Shown: positions 1 to 9,706, counted from the stretch's first letter. The stretch: 64,000 bases of DNA from Gammaproteobacteria bacterium (GCA_030680605.1 JAUXUQ010000002.1:186001-250000), one strand, 5' to 3'. Numbers and translations: made by a program. Notes: generated from the letters alone by a model not told the origin.

Positions 1-1
1 G

Positions 2-220
2 AAAATCCTGCGCGCAGACCCGGCCACGGCGCACATCCCCATCGTGGCCCTCAGTGCCAATGCCATGCCGCGCGATATCAAGAAAGGCCTGGAGGCAGGA
101 TTCTTCCGCTATCTCACCAAGCCTATCAAGGTCGACGAGTTCATGGAGGCACTGGACGTGGCGCTGGAATTTGCGGAAACGGGATTGGTCAACGCACATG
201 AAACCGGAAAAATACGATGA
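2..220 (+). CDS. Receiver domain, C-terminal end (gene cut by window edge)
   Basis: Only the last 72 codons are inside the window. They encode the end of a CheY-like receiver: a 'VALSANAMP' strand followed by the conserved Lys-Pro pair in 'YLTKPIK', then a helix rich in Ala, Glu and Leu. This ending is typical of the C-terminal receiver of a hybrid histidine kinase, but the kinase part, if present, is upstream of the window. The stop codon overlaps the next start by four bases (ATGA), so the two signalling genes are probably translationally coupled. The family is clear; the full architecture is unknown. Confidence 0.8.
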   Translation, partial: KILRADPATAHIPIVALSANAMPRDIKKGLEAGFFRYLTKPIKVDEFMEALDVALEFAETGLVNAHETGKIR

Positions 221-1077
221 TTAGCGAACAGGAAATTCTTAACGCCAGCATTCTGATTGTGGACGATCAGGAAGCTAATATCAGATTGCTTGAGCAAATG
301 CTGTCTGGCGCCGGCTATACTTGCGTTGCATCTACAATGAATCCGCGTGAGGTTTGCGGGCTGCATCGCAAAAACCGCTACGACCTGATTTTGCTCGATC
401 TGCAGATGCCCGGCATGGATGGTTTCCAGGTGCTGGCAGGCCTGAAGGAAATCGAAACGGACGGTTACCTTCCGGTGCTTGTGATCACCGCCCAACCAGG
501 CCACAAGCTGCAGGCGCTCACCGCCGGTGCGAAGGATTTTGTCAGCAAACCGTTTGATCTGGTTGAAGTACAGACGCGTATCCATAACATGCTGGAAGTG
601 CGGCTGTTGTACAGGAAACTCGAGAATCATAACAAGGCGCTGGAACAGGCAGTGCTGGAACGCACCGCCGAACTGCGGGAAAGCGAAGCGCGCTTTCGCC
701 GCCTGACCGAGTTGTCGTCCGACTGGTATTGGGAGCAGGACGAAAACGGGCATTTCACCAAGATTTTCGGCCCGGTGCTTGAAATGCTCGGCATCCGCGT
801 CGACGACGCACTGGGCAACGCAAGGGAAGATCGAGGCGCACGCTGGAATGAAGATGAGCGAAAAATACTGGAAGCGAACCTGGCCGCCAGACGGCCCTTC
901 CTGGATTTCGTCTACAGCCGAATCAGCTCCGACGGCTCGCAGCAATATTTGATGGTGAGCGGGGAACCGATGTACGACACGCTTGGCAACTTTACCGGCT
1001 ACCGCGGGATCGGAAAGGACGTTACCGAAAGTATGCACCCCGACACCGATGGTGTTCCTCGAGGCACCGCTGCCTGA
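217..1077 (+). CDS. Response regulator: receiver, coiled coil, PAS; no output domain
   Basis: 286 residues. Residues 10-125 form a receiver with the acidic pair Asp16-Asp17, phospho-acceptor Asp61 in 'LLDLQMPG', Thr91 and Lys111, so it should accept a phosphoryl group. Residues about 128-160 ('ALEQAVLERTAELRESEARF') look like a coiled coil. Residues 160-272 are a PAS fold ending in 'GYRGIGKDVTE', the usual PAS-to-output linker. After that linker one expects GGDEF, EAL or kinase, but the protein stops about 15 residues later. It may signal by protein contact, or it may have lost an output domain. The ATGA overlap with the preceding receiver gene suggests a common phosphorelay. Confidence 0.85.
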   Translation: MISEQEILNASILIVDDQEANIRLLEQMLSGAGYTCVASTMNPREVCGLHRKNRYDLILLDLQMPGMDGFQVLAGLKEIETDGYLPVLVITAQPGHKLQALTAGAKDFVSKPFDLVEVQTRIHNMLEVRLLYRKLENHNKALEQAVLERTAELRESEARFRRLTELSSDWYWEQDENGHFTKIFGPVLEMLGIRVDDALGNAREDRGARWNEDERKILEANLAARRPFLDFVYSRISSDGSQQYLMVSGEPMYDTLGNFTGYRGIGKDVTESMHPDTDGVPRGTAA

Positions 1078-1357
1078 ACTTTTCTTCATTGGAGTGGAGT
1101 TAGCCCGCGTCGTTGATGAATCAGGTGAAGATTAATTTCACCCGCCCAGCTTCTTTTCAGTTGTCGAACTGCCTCCGCGCATCCGGCGTGCGGTGCTTCA
1201 AGAGACTAACATCACAGTCAACTTTTGAATCCCCCTGCCAGCCGGGGGCCATTACCTCTTTCGCCTTATGTACGCCAGCGCACAGAATACCTTCGGCAGA
1301 AGAGGTACAAATGCGGCAAGTACATACAATACAGTTAACGAACAGAAGGATATCGCA
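1078..1357 (+). other. Intergenic stretch with weak hairpins
   Basis: 280 bases without a convincing gene. A short inverted repeat GGTGAA...TTCACC lies near 1124-1142. A C5/G5 hairpin lies near 1230-1247. Neither is followed by a clear T tract. The Shine-Dalgarno AGAAGGA at 1344-1350 belongs to the next gene. No tRNA-like or obvious promoter sequence was seen. Confidence 0.4.
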
Positions 1358-1756
1358 ATGATGAATACTAAGAGGCTTACCGTCGCAGCCGCAGGTGTCA
1401 TGCTCGCGGCATTTGCGCTGGGCGCCACTGCCGCACCCGGCAATATGGATAACCACCCAAACAAGGCCGGGCACGAGCAGGGGGCGACTAATCCCCGCAT
1501 GCATGATAATGACGGCAACGAGCACCGGGGCCAGAACGGCAGTTGGGACAATGAAAACAGCAACCGGCAGTCCGACCCCGACTCTACCCGCGGCCTGGAA
1601 CGTGCGGAACAACGCCACGCTGAAAAGGCTGACGAGCATGCGCGGTCTGGAAAGGAACACCACTGGTACGATTTCCTCTTAGGCAGGGATGATGATAACC
1701 GCAAGGACAAGGACACCGCCAAGCAGGGGCCACGCTGGTGGTGGCCGTTCAACTGA
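1358..1756 (+). CDS. Small secreted protein rich in Asn, Asp, His and Glu
   Basis: 132 residues from tandem ATG codons at 1358 and 1361, chosen because AAGGA at 1346-1350 precedes them; the frame is open further upstream but lacks such a site. Residues 1-27 are a classical signal peptide (positive 'NTKRL', a hydrophobic Ala-rich core, then 'ATAA' as likely cleavage site). The mature part has no hydrophobic segment and is rich in Asn, Asp, His, Arg and Glu. It ends in 'GPRWWWPFN', an aromatic tail. The composition suggests an extended, periplasmic, possibly metal-binding protein, but no family is recognised. The OmpA-type lipoprotein gene begins 32 bases downstream, so the two may be co-transcribed. 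Confidence 0.7.
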   Translation: MMNTKRLTVAAAGVMLAAFALGATAAPGNMDNHPNKAGHEQGATNPRMHDNDGNEHRGQNGSWDNENSNRQSDPDSTRGLERAEQRHAEKADEHARSGKEHHWYDFLLGRDDDNRKDKDTAKQGPRWWWPFN

Positions 1757-1788
1757 TGTCGCATTTCCCCCACCCCAGGAGAGACACT

Positions 1789-2469
1789 ATGCATCCGAAC
1801 TTCCCGAAGACCGCACTCACTGTTGCGCTACTGGGAGTGCTGTCGCTCGCCGGTTGCGCCACTTACACCGGCCAGACCACCGCACCCGACGACCCTAACC
1901 GGACACGCACCGGTGCGCTGATCGGCGCCGGTCTCGGCGCGGTCGCTGGCCTGTTGAGCGGCGACGATGCCACCGAGCGCCGTCAGCACGCACTCATCGG
2001 CGCGGGTGTCGGCGCACTTGCTGGCGGCGCCATCGGCGTCTATCAGGATCGCCAGGAAGCTGAGCTACGCCAGCGCATGGCCGGCACTGGCGTCGAGGTC
2101 GTGCGCCAGGGCGACAACATCACCCTGAACATGCCGGGCGCCATCACCTTCGACTTCGACCGCTCCGACATCAAGCCGGAGTTCCGGCCGGTACTCGACA
2201 ACGTTGCCCGCACCCTTACCGAATTCAACCAGACCATCGTCGAGGTCGCCGGCCACACAGACAGCGTTGGCTCGGATGCCTACAACCAGTCCCTGTCCGA
2301 GCGCCGCGCTAATGCAGTGGCGGGCTTCCTCGGTTCGCGCGGCGTCATGCATCAGCGCATGATTGTCGTCGGTGCCGGTGAGAGTCGCCCGATAGCCAGC
2401 AATAACACAGAGGCCGGCCGCGCGCAGAACCGCCGCGTCGAGATCACCCTGGTGCCAGTGCGTCAATAA
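1789..2469 (+). CDS. OmpA-family outer-membrane lipoprotein with glycine zipper
   Basis: 226 residues. Start chosen at the ATG after AGGAGAG (1777-1783). A lipoprotein signal ends in 'LAGC' with Cys23 as the lipidation site. Residues about 43-88 are a glycine-zipper segment ('GALIGAGLGAVAG' and 'GAGVGALAGGAIG'). Residues about 110-225 are an OmpA C-terminal peptidoglycan-binding domain: 'ITFDFDRSDIKPEF', then 'VEVAGHTDSVGS' and 'LSERRANAV'. The architecture matches YiaD-type lipoproteins, which sit in the outer membrane and bind the cell wall. It lies downstream of the small secreted protein and probably shares its transcript. No specific gene name is justified. Confidence 0.88.
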   Translation: MHPNFPKTALTVALLGVLSLAGCATYTGQTTAPDDPNRTRTGALIGAGLGAVAGLLSGDDATERRQHALIGAGVGALAGGAIGVYQDRQEAELRQRMAGTGVEVVRQGDNITLNMPGAITFDFDRSDIKPEFRPVLDNVARTLTEFNQTIVEVAGHTDSVGSDAYNQSLSERRANAVAGFLGSRGVMHQRMIVVGAGESRPIASNNTEAGRAQNRRVEITLVPVRQ

Positions 2470-2506
2470 GTACCGCAAGCAACACGCGTAGCCGGGTTCG
2501 GCTATA

Positions 2507-2540
2507 AATGTAGGGGGCCGCGCAAGCGGCCCCCTACATT
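2507..2540 (+). terminator. Perfect 14-bp palindrome after the OmpA-type gene
   Basis: Arms 2507-2520 and 2527-2540 are perfectly complementary around a six-base loop (CGCAAG), with a core of GGGGGCCG. It begins 37 bases after the lipoprotein stop codon, as a terminator would, but no T tract follows on either strand. It may be a terminator of unusual form or a REP-like palindrome. Confidence 0.5.
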
Positions 2541-2842
2541 GGACTTGCCGTTGCATCGTGAGTCCTTGCACGATACGTAATAAGTCCATGATGGACTGCA
2601 CTCGCGTCTATGCTCACAATCGGCCGCGCTCGCACATTCACTGCACACAGAGGGATTTTACCAGCGCCAGTCTAGTCTGGTACATCAGCTTGCAGGCAAG
2701 GTTTCCAAGCCAGAAAAATCTTCCGGCAAACGGGAAAACAAGAGATAGCTTGGGGCTGCGGGTAGGAGTGGATAGTGAATACGACCCAGCTACGTTCGCA
2801 CTTACGAAAAAGGGACTACGTTTTCGTAACCCCTTGATTAAA
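2541..2842. other. Intergenic stretch between lipoprotein gene and tRNA-Arg
   Basis: About 300 bases with no supported gene. One clear element is a hairpin with 9-bp arms TTACGAAAA (2802-2810) and TTTTCGTAA (2821-2829). It lies just beyond the 3' end of tRNA-Arg on the minus strand and includes a T5 run when read on that strand, so it may end the tRNA transcript. A smaller palindrome, CCAGTCTAGTCTGG, occurs near 2670. Confidence 0.35.
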
Positions 2843-2919
2843 TGGCGCGCCCGGAGAGATTCGAACTCCCGACCGCCTGGTTCGTAGCCAGGTACTCTAT
2901 CCAACTGAGCTACGGGCGC
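2843..2919 (-). tRNA. tRNA-Arg (anticodon ACG)
   Basis: 77 nt on the minus strand with an encoded CCA end. The acceptor arm GCGCCCG pairs with CGGGCGC. The D arm is 'GCTCAGTTGGATAGAGT', the anticodon stem CCTGG/CCAGG encloses a loop containing ACG, and the T arm carries GTTCGAATC. The A at the wobble position is the substrate of TadA (encoded at 55627). It follows tRNA-Ser(GCU) and csrA, an order also found in enterobacteria. Confidence 0.97.
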
Positions 2920-2989
2920 GTAAGTGTAAAACTGAACTGCCCATTTTAACGACTTTCCAGGGCTTCGTCTCTAACTTTGGATGCGAAGA

Positions 2990-3082
2990 TGGCGGAGAGA
3001 GAGGGATTCGAACCCTCGATGGAGTTTTAAGCCCCATACTCCCTTAGCAGGGGAGCGCCTTCGACCACTCGGCCATCTCTCC
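2990..3082 (-). tRNA. tRNA-Ser (anticodon GCU)
   Basis: 93 nt on the minus strand, a class II tRNA with a long variable arm (around TATGGGGCTTAAAACTCCATC) and an encoded CCA. Acceptor arm GGAGAGA/TCTCTCC, anticodon stem CTCCC/GGGAG with GCT in the loop, T arm GGTTCGAATCC. It starts 42 bases after the csrA stop and precedes tRNA-Arg by 70 bases, probably within one transcript. Confidence 0.97.
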
Positions 3083-3124
3083 ATGATGCTGGCGTATTAT
3101 ACCTGTCTGCGCGTGCAAATTCGC

Positions 3125-3331
3125 CTATCCCTGATCCCCATCGGGCAGAACAGCCTCCTTGCGTGGCGTGTCATTGTGGATGCGCTCATAAATTTCCTGG
3201 CGGTGCACGGTAATGTCTTTGGGCGCATTGACGCCGATACGTACCTGATTGCCCTTGAGCCCCAGCACCGTCACCGTGACTTGACTCCCGATCATCAGGG
3301 TTTCCCCTACGCGCCGCGTCAAAATAAGCAT
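3125..3331 (-). CDS. csrA: Carbon storage regulator CsrA
   Basis: 68 residues, normal length for this RNA-binding post-transcriptional regulator, which acts as a dimer on GGA motifs in mRNA leaders. The N-terminus '[15 protein letters not shown]' and the segment '[22 protein letters not shown]' define the family; Arg44-type contacts fall in '[12 protein letters not shown]'. The start was set by AAGGAG eight bases upstream (3339-3344 on the given strand) and by family alignment; the frame is open further upstream but unrelated to CsrA. A TTGACA-like hexamer lies just upstream, so csrA may have its own promoter in addition to read-through from lysC. tRNA-Ser follows. Confidence 0.96.
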   Translation of the reverse strand: MLILTRRVGETLMIGSQVTVTVLGLKGNQVRIGVNAPKDITVHRQEIYERIHNDTPRKEAVLPDGDQG

Positions 3332-3410
3332 CGTCTGACTCCTTGTGTCAAGTCCGTCTGCCTGAGTGCTGCCGGTATTTTTGTGCTGGCGGCACGCTGT
3401 TGTTCTGCTG

Positions 3411-4637
3411 TTAGGCTGGGGTGCCCTGCTCGAGGTTGAAGGCCTTGTGCAGTGCACGCACGGCAAGTTCCAGATATTTTTCATCAATCACCACCGAAAT
3501 CTTGATTTCGGAGGTGGAGATCATGCGGATGTTGATGCCTTCAACGGCCAGGGTCTGGAACATCTGGCTGGCAATTCCGGCATGCGAGCGCATGCCGACA
3601 CCGATGATCGATACCTTGATGATGCGGTTATCGCCCTGTACCTCGCGTGCGCCCATTTCCTTTGCGGTTTTCCTTACGGTATCAAGCGCCTTGTCGTAGT
3701 CATTGCGGTGTACGGTAAAGGTGAAGTCGGTGAGGCCATGATCCCCCACATTTTGCACGATCATGTCCACTTCAATATTGGCTGCGGCGATGGGGCCGAG
3801 TATGCGGTGGGCGATGCCCGGCTGGTCGGGTACACCGGCCACGGTAATCTTGGCCTCGTCGCGGTTGGCGGTAACACCGGAAATCAGGGCTTGTTCCATA
3901 TTGGCTTCCTCATTGGTGATCAAGGTGCCAGTGCCCTCCTCGAACGAGGACAATACACGCAAGGGCACGTTATATTTTCCAGCAAACTCCACCGAGCGGA
4001 TCTGCAATACCTTGGCGCCGAGGCTGGCCATCTCCAGCATTTCCTCGAAGGTAATGCGCTCCAGGCGGCGCGCCTTGGGTTCGATGCGCGGATCGGTGGT
4101 ATAGACGCCGTCCACATCGGTGTAAATCTGGCACTCATCGGCCTTGAGCGCGGCAGCCAGCGCGACGGCGGTGGTATCCGAGCCGCCACGTCCGAGGGTG
4201 GTGATGTTGTCATGCTCGTCCACACCCTGAAAGCCTGCCACCACGACCACGCGACCGGTCTTCAGGTCGCTCAGGATGCGCTCGGCGCCGATGTTCATGA
4301 TGCGCGCCTTGGTGTGCGCGCTGTCGGTGCGAATACAGACCTGGGCGCCGGTATAGGAGCGTGCCTGGCAACCGCGTTTGGCGAGTGCGATGCTGAGCAG
4401 TGCGATCGTGACCTGCTCGCCGGTTGCAAGCAGCACATCCAGTTCGCGCTCATTGGGGCGTGGATCCAGCTCCTTGGCAAGTTTGACGAGGCGATCGGTT
4501 TCGCCGCTCATGGCGGATACCACGACCACTACTTCGTGGCCCTGCGCCCGGGATGCCATGACCTTCTCGGCGACATGCGCAATGCGCTCAGGACTGCCGA
4601 CGGAGGTACCGCCAAATTTCTGTACGATTAATGCCAT
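3411..4637 (-). CDS. lysC: Aspartate kinase with two ACT domains
   Basis: 408 residues. It catalyses ATP-dependent phosphorylation of aspartate, the first step to lysine, threonine, methionine and diaminopimelate. The N-terminal kinase domain starts '[10 protein letters not shown]' (ATP binding) and includes '[13 protein letters not shown]'. Two C-terminal ACT domains (about residues 265-335 and 345-405) should bind feedback effectors. It lies between alaS and csrA, 17 bases after the alaS stop, an arrangement known from pseudomonads. Inside the gene an ATG at 3899 (minus strand) is preceded by GAGGAAG. It could start a separate ACT-only beta subunit of 162 residues, as described for alpha2-beta2 aspartokinases. 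Confidence 0.96.
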   Translation of the reverse strand: MALIVQKFGGTSVGSPERIAHVAEKVMASRAQGHEVVVVVSAMSGETDRLVKLAKELDPRPNERELDVLLATGEQVTIALLSIALAKRGCQARSYTGAQVCIRTDSAHTKARIMNIGAERILSDLKTGRVVVVAGFQGVDEHDNITTLGRGGSDTTAVALAAALKADECQIYTDVDGVYTTDPRIEPKARRLERITFEEMLEMASLGAKVLQIRSVEFAGKYNVPLRVLSSFEEGTGTLITNEEANMEQALISGVTANRDEAKITVAGVPDQPGIAHRILGPIAAANIEVDMIVQNVGDHGLTDFTFTVHRNDYDKALDTVRKTAKEMGAREVQGDNRIIKVSIIGVGMRSHAGIASQMFQTLAVEGINIRMISTSEIKISVVIDEKYLELAVRALHKAFNLEQGTPA

Positions 4638-4654
4638 GTGCGTGTGCGCTATGC

Positions 4655-7285
4655 TTAACCGAGTTGCTTGCGCACCCAGCTACTTACGGATTTCAGTGCG
4701 CTATCCAGTGCGGCGGGATTGGTGCCGCCTGCCTGTGCCATGTCGGCGCGGCCACCACCCTTGCCGCCCACCTGGCTAGCAACCAGGTTGACGAGTTCGC
4801 CTGCCTTGATGCGCTGGCTGTAATCGGCGGTGACGCCCGCGACCAGACTGACTTTGCCGTCAGCAACGGCTGCCAGTACCACTGCGGCAGAGCCCAGCTT
4901 GTTCTTGAGTTGATCGACCGTGTCACGCAGCGACTTCGAGTCCGCACCATCGAGTCGAGCTGCCAGTACCTTGATGCCGTTGATCTGTTCTGCCTGGTCG
5001 GCGATATCTGAGCCCTGCACGCTGGCAAATTTTGCCTTGAGGTGTTCCAGCTCCTTTTCCAGCCTGCGCGACTTGTCGAGTAATTGCCGCAGTTTGTCCT
5101 CTGCCGTGTCATGGCCAGCCTTGAGCAGGCCGGCAATCTCGGACAGGCGGCGCTCGGTTTCCTTGATCCAGGCCAGCGCCCGGGTTCCAGTGACCGCCTC
5201 GATGCGCCGTACGCCAGAGGCCACTCCGCCTTCGGCGATGATTTTGAACAGGCCGATGTCGCCACTGCGGCGCACATGGGTGCCGCCACACAGTTCGGTA
5301 GAGAAGTCGGCAAAGCGCAGCACGCGCACCTGGTCGCTGTATTTTTCGCCAAACAGGGCCATGGCACCGCTTTTCATCGCATCGTCCCGCGCCATAATGC
5401 GGGTTTCGGCCTCGTGATTGGCGCAGATGTGTGCATTCACCAGGCGCTCGATGTCATGAATCTGCGCCTGGGTCAGGGGCTCAGAATGGGAGAAATCGAA
5501 ACGCAGCCGCTCCGGGCCCACCAGCGAACCTTTTTGCGTCACGTGGTCACCGAGTATGCGGCGCAGGGCGGCGTGCATCAGGTGAGTGGCGGAGTGGTTG
5601 AGCATGGTGGCCTGACGTGTTTCGGCATTGACGTGGGCGCTGACCGTGTCGCCGCTGTATACCCGTCCGGATTTGACGCTGCCGAAGTGGCCGTGCGCTG
5701 CCCCCTGCTTGCGCGTGTCACTGACCTCAAACAACATGTCCTTGTTGCGCAGAATGCCGCGATCACCGACCTGCCCACCGGATTCGGCGTAGAACGGTGT
5801 ACGGTCGAGTATCACCATGCCGGTTTCGCCGGCGTTCAGTTCCGACACCGTGGCGCCCTCGCGGTAAATGGCGAGCACGCGGCCCGCACCATTCAGCGCT
5901 TCATAGCCGGTGAATTCGGTATCGGCGTCTATCTCAATTTTATCGGTATAGTCGACTTCAAAATGGCTCGCGGCGCGCGCCCGCGTGCGCTGCTCCTCCA
6001 TGGCCAGCTCGAAGCCTGCCATGTCCAGTGTCAACCCGCGCTCGCGTGCGATATCAGCGGTGAGGTCAACCGGGAAGCCGTAGGTATCATAGAGGCGGAA
6101 CACGATCTCGCCGCCAATGACGCTGCCGCTCATGCGGGCGATGTCCTGCTCCAGAATGTGCAAGCCTTGTTCAAGGGTTTCGGCAAAACGCTCTTCTTCC
6201 TGGCGCAACACGCGTTCGATACGCTCGCGGTTCTTGGGCAGGTCGGGGTAGGCGGCCCCCATTTCCTTGACCAGTGGCGCAACGAGTTTGTGGAAAAACG
6301 ATTCTTTCAGCCCCAGCTTGCTGCCATGACGCAATGCACGACGGATAATGCGGCGCAGCACGTAACCGCGCCCCTCATTGGCGGGGGTGACACCGTCCAG
6401 TACCAAGAATGAGCAGGCGCGGATATGATCGCTGATGACGCGCAATGAGCTGTTGTTGAGGTCGCTTACACCCGCGAGCTTTGCCGCCGCCTGCATCAGG
6501 CTCTGAAACAGGTCGATCTCGTAGTTGCTGTGTACGCCCTGCATGACGGCGGCCAACCGTTCCAGTCCCATGCCGGTATCGACCGAGGGGTGGGGCAGTG
6601 GGTTGAGTGTGCCGTCGGCGCTGCGCTCGTACTGCATGAACACCAGATTCCAGATCTCCACGTAGCGATCACCGTCCGCGTCCGGACTGCCCGGTGGGCC
6701 GCCTGCAATGTGTGCTCCGTGGTCATAAAATATTTCCGAGCACGGCCCACACGGGCCGGTGTCGCCCATGGACCAGAAGTTATCTTTTTCCCCGCAGCGC
6801 GAGAAGCGCTGCGGGTCAATTTTCATTTCCTTGAGCCAGATGTCGGCCGCTTCGTTGTCCTGCTCATATACCGTCACCCAGAGTCTTTCAGGCGCCAGCT
6901 TCAGTACGCCGGTGAGAAACTCCCATGCGTAACGAATCGCATCATGCTTGAAGTAGTCGCCGAAGCTGAAGTTGCCGAGCATCTCGAAACAAGTATGGTG
7001 GCGAGCGGTGTAACCCACTTGCTCGAGGTCGTTGTGTTTGCCGCCTGCGCGCAGGCAGCGCTGGCTGCTGACCGCGCGCTTGCAGGCGCGCTGGTCGAGG
7101 CCAAGAAAGACCTCCTTGAACTGCACCATGCCGGCATTGGTGAACAGCAGGGTGGGGTCGTTGGCGGGCACCAGCGGGCTGCTCGCCACGACTTCGTGGC
7201 CGAGATTATGGAAGTAGTCAAGGAAGCTCTGGCGTAATTCGGTGCTGCTGTTTTTCACGTTACTGTCCGTGTGTAGTGAGTTCAT
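4655..7285 (-). CDS. alaS: Alanyl-tRNA synthetase
   Basis: 876 residues, full length for this class II synthetase, which charges tRNA-Ala. The catalytic domain is N-terminal ('[20 protein letters not shown]', '[10 protein letters not shown]'). The editing domain carries the zinc motif '[13 protein letters not shown]' with its partner '[13 protein letters not shown]', and the C-terminal C-Ala domain ends with a glycine-rich '[19 protein letters not shown]'. All key motifs are intact. It lies 89 bases downstream of recX and upstream of lysC, the usual gammaproteobacterial order. Confidence 0.98.
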   Translation of the reverse strand: MNSLHTDSNVKNSSTELRQSFLDYFHNLGHEVVASSPLVPANDPTLLFTNAGMVQFKEVFLGLDQRACKRAVSSQRCLRAGGKHNDLEQVGYTARHHTCFEMLGNFSFGDYFKHDAIRYAWEFLTGVLKLAPERLWVTVYEQDNEAADIWLKEMKIDPQRFSRCGEKDNFWSMGDTGPCGPCSEIFYDHGAHIAGGPPGSPDADGDRYVEIWNLVFMQYERSADGTLNPLPHPSVDTGMGLERLAAVMQGVHSNYEIDLFQSLMQAAAKLAGVSDLNNSSLRVISDHIRACSFLVLDGVTPANEGRGYVLRRIIRRALRHGSKLGLKESFFHKLVAPLVKEMGAAYPDLPKNRERIERVLRQEEERFAETLEQGLHILEQDIARMSGSVIGGEIVFRLYDTYGFPVDLTADIARERGLTLDMAGFELAMEEQRTRARAASHFEVDYTDKIEIDADTEFTGYEALNGAGRVLAIYREGATVSELNAGETGMVILDRTPFYAESGGQVGDRGILRNKDMLFEVSDTRKQGAAHGHFGSVKSGRVYSGDTVSAHVNAETRQATMLNHSATHLMHAALRRILGDHVTQKGSLVGPERLRFDFSHSEPLTQAQIHDIERLVNAHICANHEAETRIMARDDAMKSGAMALFGEKYSDQVRVLRFADFSTELCGGTHVRRSGDIGLFKIIAEGGVASGVRRIEAVTGTRALAWIKETERRLSEIAGLLKAGHDTAEDKLRQLLDKSRRLEKELEHLKAKFASVQGSDIADQAEQINGIKVLAARLDGADSKSLRDTVDQLKNKLGSAAVVLAAVADGKVSLVAGVTADYSQRIKAGELVNLVASQVGGKGGGRADMAQAGGTNPAALDSALKSVSSWVRKQLG

Positions 7286-7374
7286 GTCCCGTACCTTGCC
7301 GTGAAGAAAGCACGGGGTGTCAAGGGGTGGGCGCCACGCTTGCCGAGGCTACCTGTCCGTTTTGCAGTGCGCAG

Positions 7375-7830
7375 TCAGTTCACTTCCCAACTGTCATCGT
7401 CTTTCAAAACCCTGCCTATCTGTTCGTGGGTGAACCCGCGCGCCGCGAGAAAACGGGTTTGCCGTGCGCGCTCTGCCAGGCTGGCAGGCAGTGGGCGCCC
7501 AAAGCGCTTACGCCGTGCTGCTGCTGCGCGCTCGCGCCAGACCGGATCGTTGCTGTGTACGTGCTGCGCAATCAACCCCTTGTCGATACCACGCTCACGC
7601 AATGCCGCTGCGATATGCAAAGGGCCGTAGCCTCTGGCCGTGCGTGCGTGCACATACATCTCGGTAAAGCGCCCGTCGCTCAGCAGTTTATCATGGACAA
7701 GGGCGCTTATTGCGGTGTCGATATCTGCGGCAGTGTGCCCCTTGTCCAGTAGTTTGCGGCGCAGCTCATGCGTGCTGTGTTCGCGCCGGGCAAGGAGATC
7801 CAGGGCCTTGGTGAGGGTCTCAGTCTTCAA
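7375..7830 (-). CDS. recX: Regulatory protein RecX
   Basis: 151 residues. RecX binds RecA filaments and limits their activity. Conserved features are '[20 protein letters not shown]', '[18 protein letters not shown]' and the three-helix repeats that follow. The chosen start is TTG at 7828-7830, eleven bases inside the end of recA and preceded by GGTCGAGG. The overlap implies translational coupling, which keeps RecX far below RecA. No better start is visible without losing the conserved N-terminal helix. Confidence 0.93.
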   Translation of the reverse strand: MKTETLTKALDLLARREHSTHELRRKLLDKGHTAADIDTAISALVHDKLLSDGRFTEMYVHARTARGYGPLHIAAALRERGIDKGLIAQHVHSNDPVWRERAAAARRKRFGRPLPASLAERARQTRFLAARGFTHEQIGRVLKDDDSWEVN

Positions 7831-8848
7831 CCTCGACCGCTTCCTGTACGGCGGGCACCTTCACGAGCAGTTTGGCGCGGATTTTGGCTTCAATTTCCCG
7901 CGCGGTATCCGGGTGCTCTTTGAGATAGTTGCGCACGTTGTCTTTGCCCTGGCCGATACGATTACCGTCATAGCTGTACCAGGTGCCGGCTTTGTCGACG
8001 ATGCCGGTCTGGTTGCCAAGCTCGATCAGTTCGCCTTCGCGCGAGATGCCTTCGCCGTAGTAGATTTCAAATTCCGCCTGTTTGAAGGGCGGCGCCACTT
8101 TGTTTTTGACCACCTTTACCCGGGTCTCGCTGCCTACGACTTCATCGCCTTTCTTGATGGCGCCGATGCGGCGAATGTCGAGTCGCACCGAGGCATAAAA
8201 CTTGAGGGCATTGCCGCCGGTGGTGGTTTCGGGGTTGCCGAACATGACGCCGATCTTCATGCGGATCTGGTTGATGAAAATGACCATGGTATTGGAGCGC
8301 TTGATGTTGCCAGTGAGCTTGCGCAACGCCTGCGACATGAGGCGCGCCTGCAGGCCCATGTGGGAGTCACCCATTTCGCCTTCGATCTCGGCCTTAGGCG
8401 TGAGCGCGGCGACCGAGTCCACCACCACGATGTCCACCGCGCCGGAGCGCACCAGCATGTCGGTGATTTCCAGTGCCTGTTCGCCGGTGTCGGGTTGCGA
8501 CACCAGCAGGTCGTCCACATTGACGCCCAGCTTCTGCGCGTACTGCGGGTCGAGCGCGTGCTCGGCGTCGACAAACGCCGCAGTGCCGCCCAGTTTCTGG
8601 GCCTCGGCGATGACTTGCAGGGTGAGGGTGGTCTTGCCGGAGGACTCCGGGCCATAGATTTCAACTACGCGCCCGCGCGGCAGGCCACCGATGCCAAGCG
8701 CTATATCGAGTCCGAGCGAGCCGGTGGAAATGGTCTCCACGTCGCGTACCACGCCAGCATCGCCCATGCGCATGACGGCGCCCTTGCCATACTGCTTTTC
8801 GATCTGCCCTAGCGCTGCGCTCAAGGCCTTTTTCTTGTTGTCTTCCAT
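7820..8848 (-). CDS. recA: Recombinase A
   Basis: 342 residues. The ATPase forms filaments on single-stranded DNA for strand exchange and triggers LexA self-cleavage. Walker A '[10 protein letters not shown]' lies at residues 66-75, Walker B is '[14 protein letters not shown]', and the L2 region contains '[23 protein letters not shown]'-type sequence; the acidic tail ends 'EAVEVED'. The gene lies 60 bases after suhB on the same strand. No CTGT-N8-ACAG LexA box is visible in that gap, so either its regulation differs or the box is within suhB. GGAG lies eight bases before the ATG. Confidence 0.98.
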   Translation of the reverse strand: MEDNKKKALSAALGQIEKQYGKGAVMRMGDAGVVRDVETISTGSLGLDIALGIGGLPRGRVVEIYGPESSGKTTLTLQVIAEAQKLGGTAAFVDAEHALDPQYAQKLGVNVDDLLVSQPDTGEQALEITDMLVRSGAVDIVVVDSVAALTPKAEIEGEMGDSHMGLQARLMSQALRKLTGNIKRSNTMVIFINQIRMKIGVMFGNPETTTGGNALKFYASVRLDIRRIGAIKKGDEVVGSETRVKVVKNKVAPPFKQAEFEIYYGEGISREGELIELGNQTGIVDKAGTWYSYDGNRIGQGKDNVRNYLKEHPDTAREIEAKIRAKLLVKVPAVQEAVEVED

Positions 8849-8908
8849 AGCTTTACTCCATTACGGCACAACACCAAAGTATCCCATAGATTCCGCCCTG
8901 CGGCAGGA

Positions 8909-9706
8909 CTATTTTCGGATGCCGGGGGTGAGGTGGGGGGTGATGGTTTTCAGCAGGGCCTCATAGACTTTGGGGGCACCTGCCACGATGTTGCCGGTCT
9001 CCAGAAACTGGTCGCCACCGCTGAAATCACCGACCCGGCCGCCGGCTTCTTGTATCAGCAGGGCGCCTGCCGCCATGTCCCAGGAGCTGAGGCCGATCTC
9101 CCAAAAGCCGTCCATGCGCCCTGCCGCAACATAGGCCAGATCCAGCGCGGCAGAGCCGGGGCGACGCAGGCCGGCGGTAAGCAGCGTGAGTTCATGGAAC
9201 ATCTTCAGGTAGGCGGCGAGATGCTCGGTGTTGCGAAACGGAAAGCCGGTGCCGAGCAGCGCGCCGTCCAGACCCTTGAGCCGGGTGACACGCAGGCGCC
9301 GCCCGTTTAGCTGCGCACCCGCGCCCTTACTGGCGGTGTAGAGTTCCTGCCGCATCGGGTCATAGACCACCGCATGTTCCAGCACACTCTTGTGGGCGAG
9401 TGCGATAGAGACGGCAAACTGGGGGAAGCCATGCAGAAAATTGGTGGTGCCGTCGAGCGGGTCGATGATCCACTGGTAGTCATCGCCTGCGTGCAGGCCA
9501 CTCTCTTCGGCCAGAATGGCATGGCTGGGATAGGCCTTGTGGATAACCTTGATAATCGCCTGCTCGGCCTGCAGGTCCACCTCGCTGACAAAGTCATTTT
9601 TGCTCTTCTGCGTGATCTCGAAGCTGTCCAGGCGTTCGACGGAGCGAGCAATCAGGTTGCCAGCGGCCCGTGCGGCGCGTACCGCTATGTTGAGCAGAGG
9701 GTGCAT
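8909..9706 (-). CDS. suhB: Inositol-1-monophosphatase family protein SuhB
   Basis: 265 residues. A Mg-dependent phosphatase family. The metal site is built from 'ILAEESG', 'IIDPLDGTTNFLHGFP' and 'SWDMAAGALLIQEAGG', all present. In enterobacteria SuhB also acts with NusA/NusG in rRNA antitermination; that role is known of the family, not shown here. It is divergent from trmJ, a conserved arrangement, and is followed by recA on the same strand, so suhB-recA read-through is possible. Confidence 0.95.
   Translation of the reverse strand: MHPLLNIAVRAARAAGNLIARSVERLDSFEITQKSKNDFVSEVDLQAEQAIIKVIHKAYPSHAILAEESGLHAGDDYQWIIDPLDGTTNFLHGFPQFAVSIALAHKSVLEHAVVYDPMRQELYTASKGAGAQLNGRRLRVTRLKGLDGALLGTGFPFRNTEHLAAYLKMFHELTLLTAGLRRPGSAALDLAYVAAGRMDGFWEIGLSSWDMAAGALLIQEAGGRVGDFSGGDQFLETGNIVAGAPKVYEALLKTITPHLTPGIRK

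Noticed and set aside
3366-4631. Long open frame on the plus strand opposite lysC
   Set aside because: The opposite strand encodes a full aspartate kinase; the plus-strand frame shows no domain and no Shine-Dalgarno.
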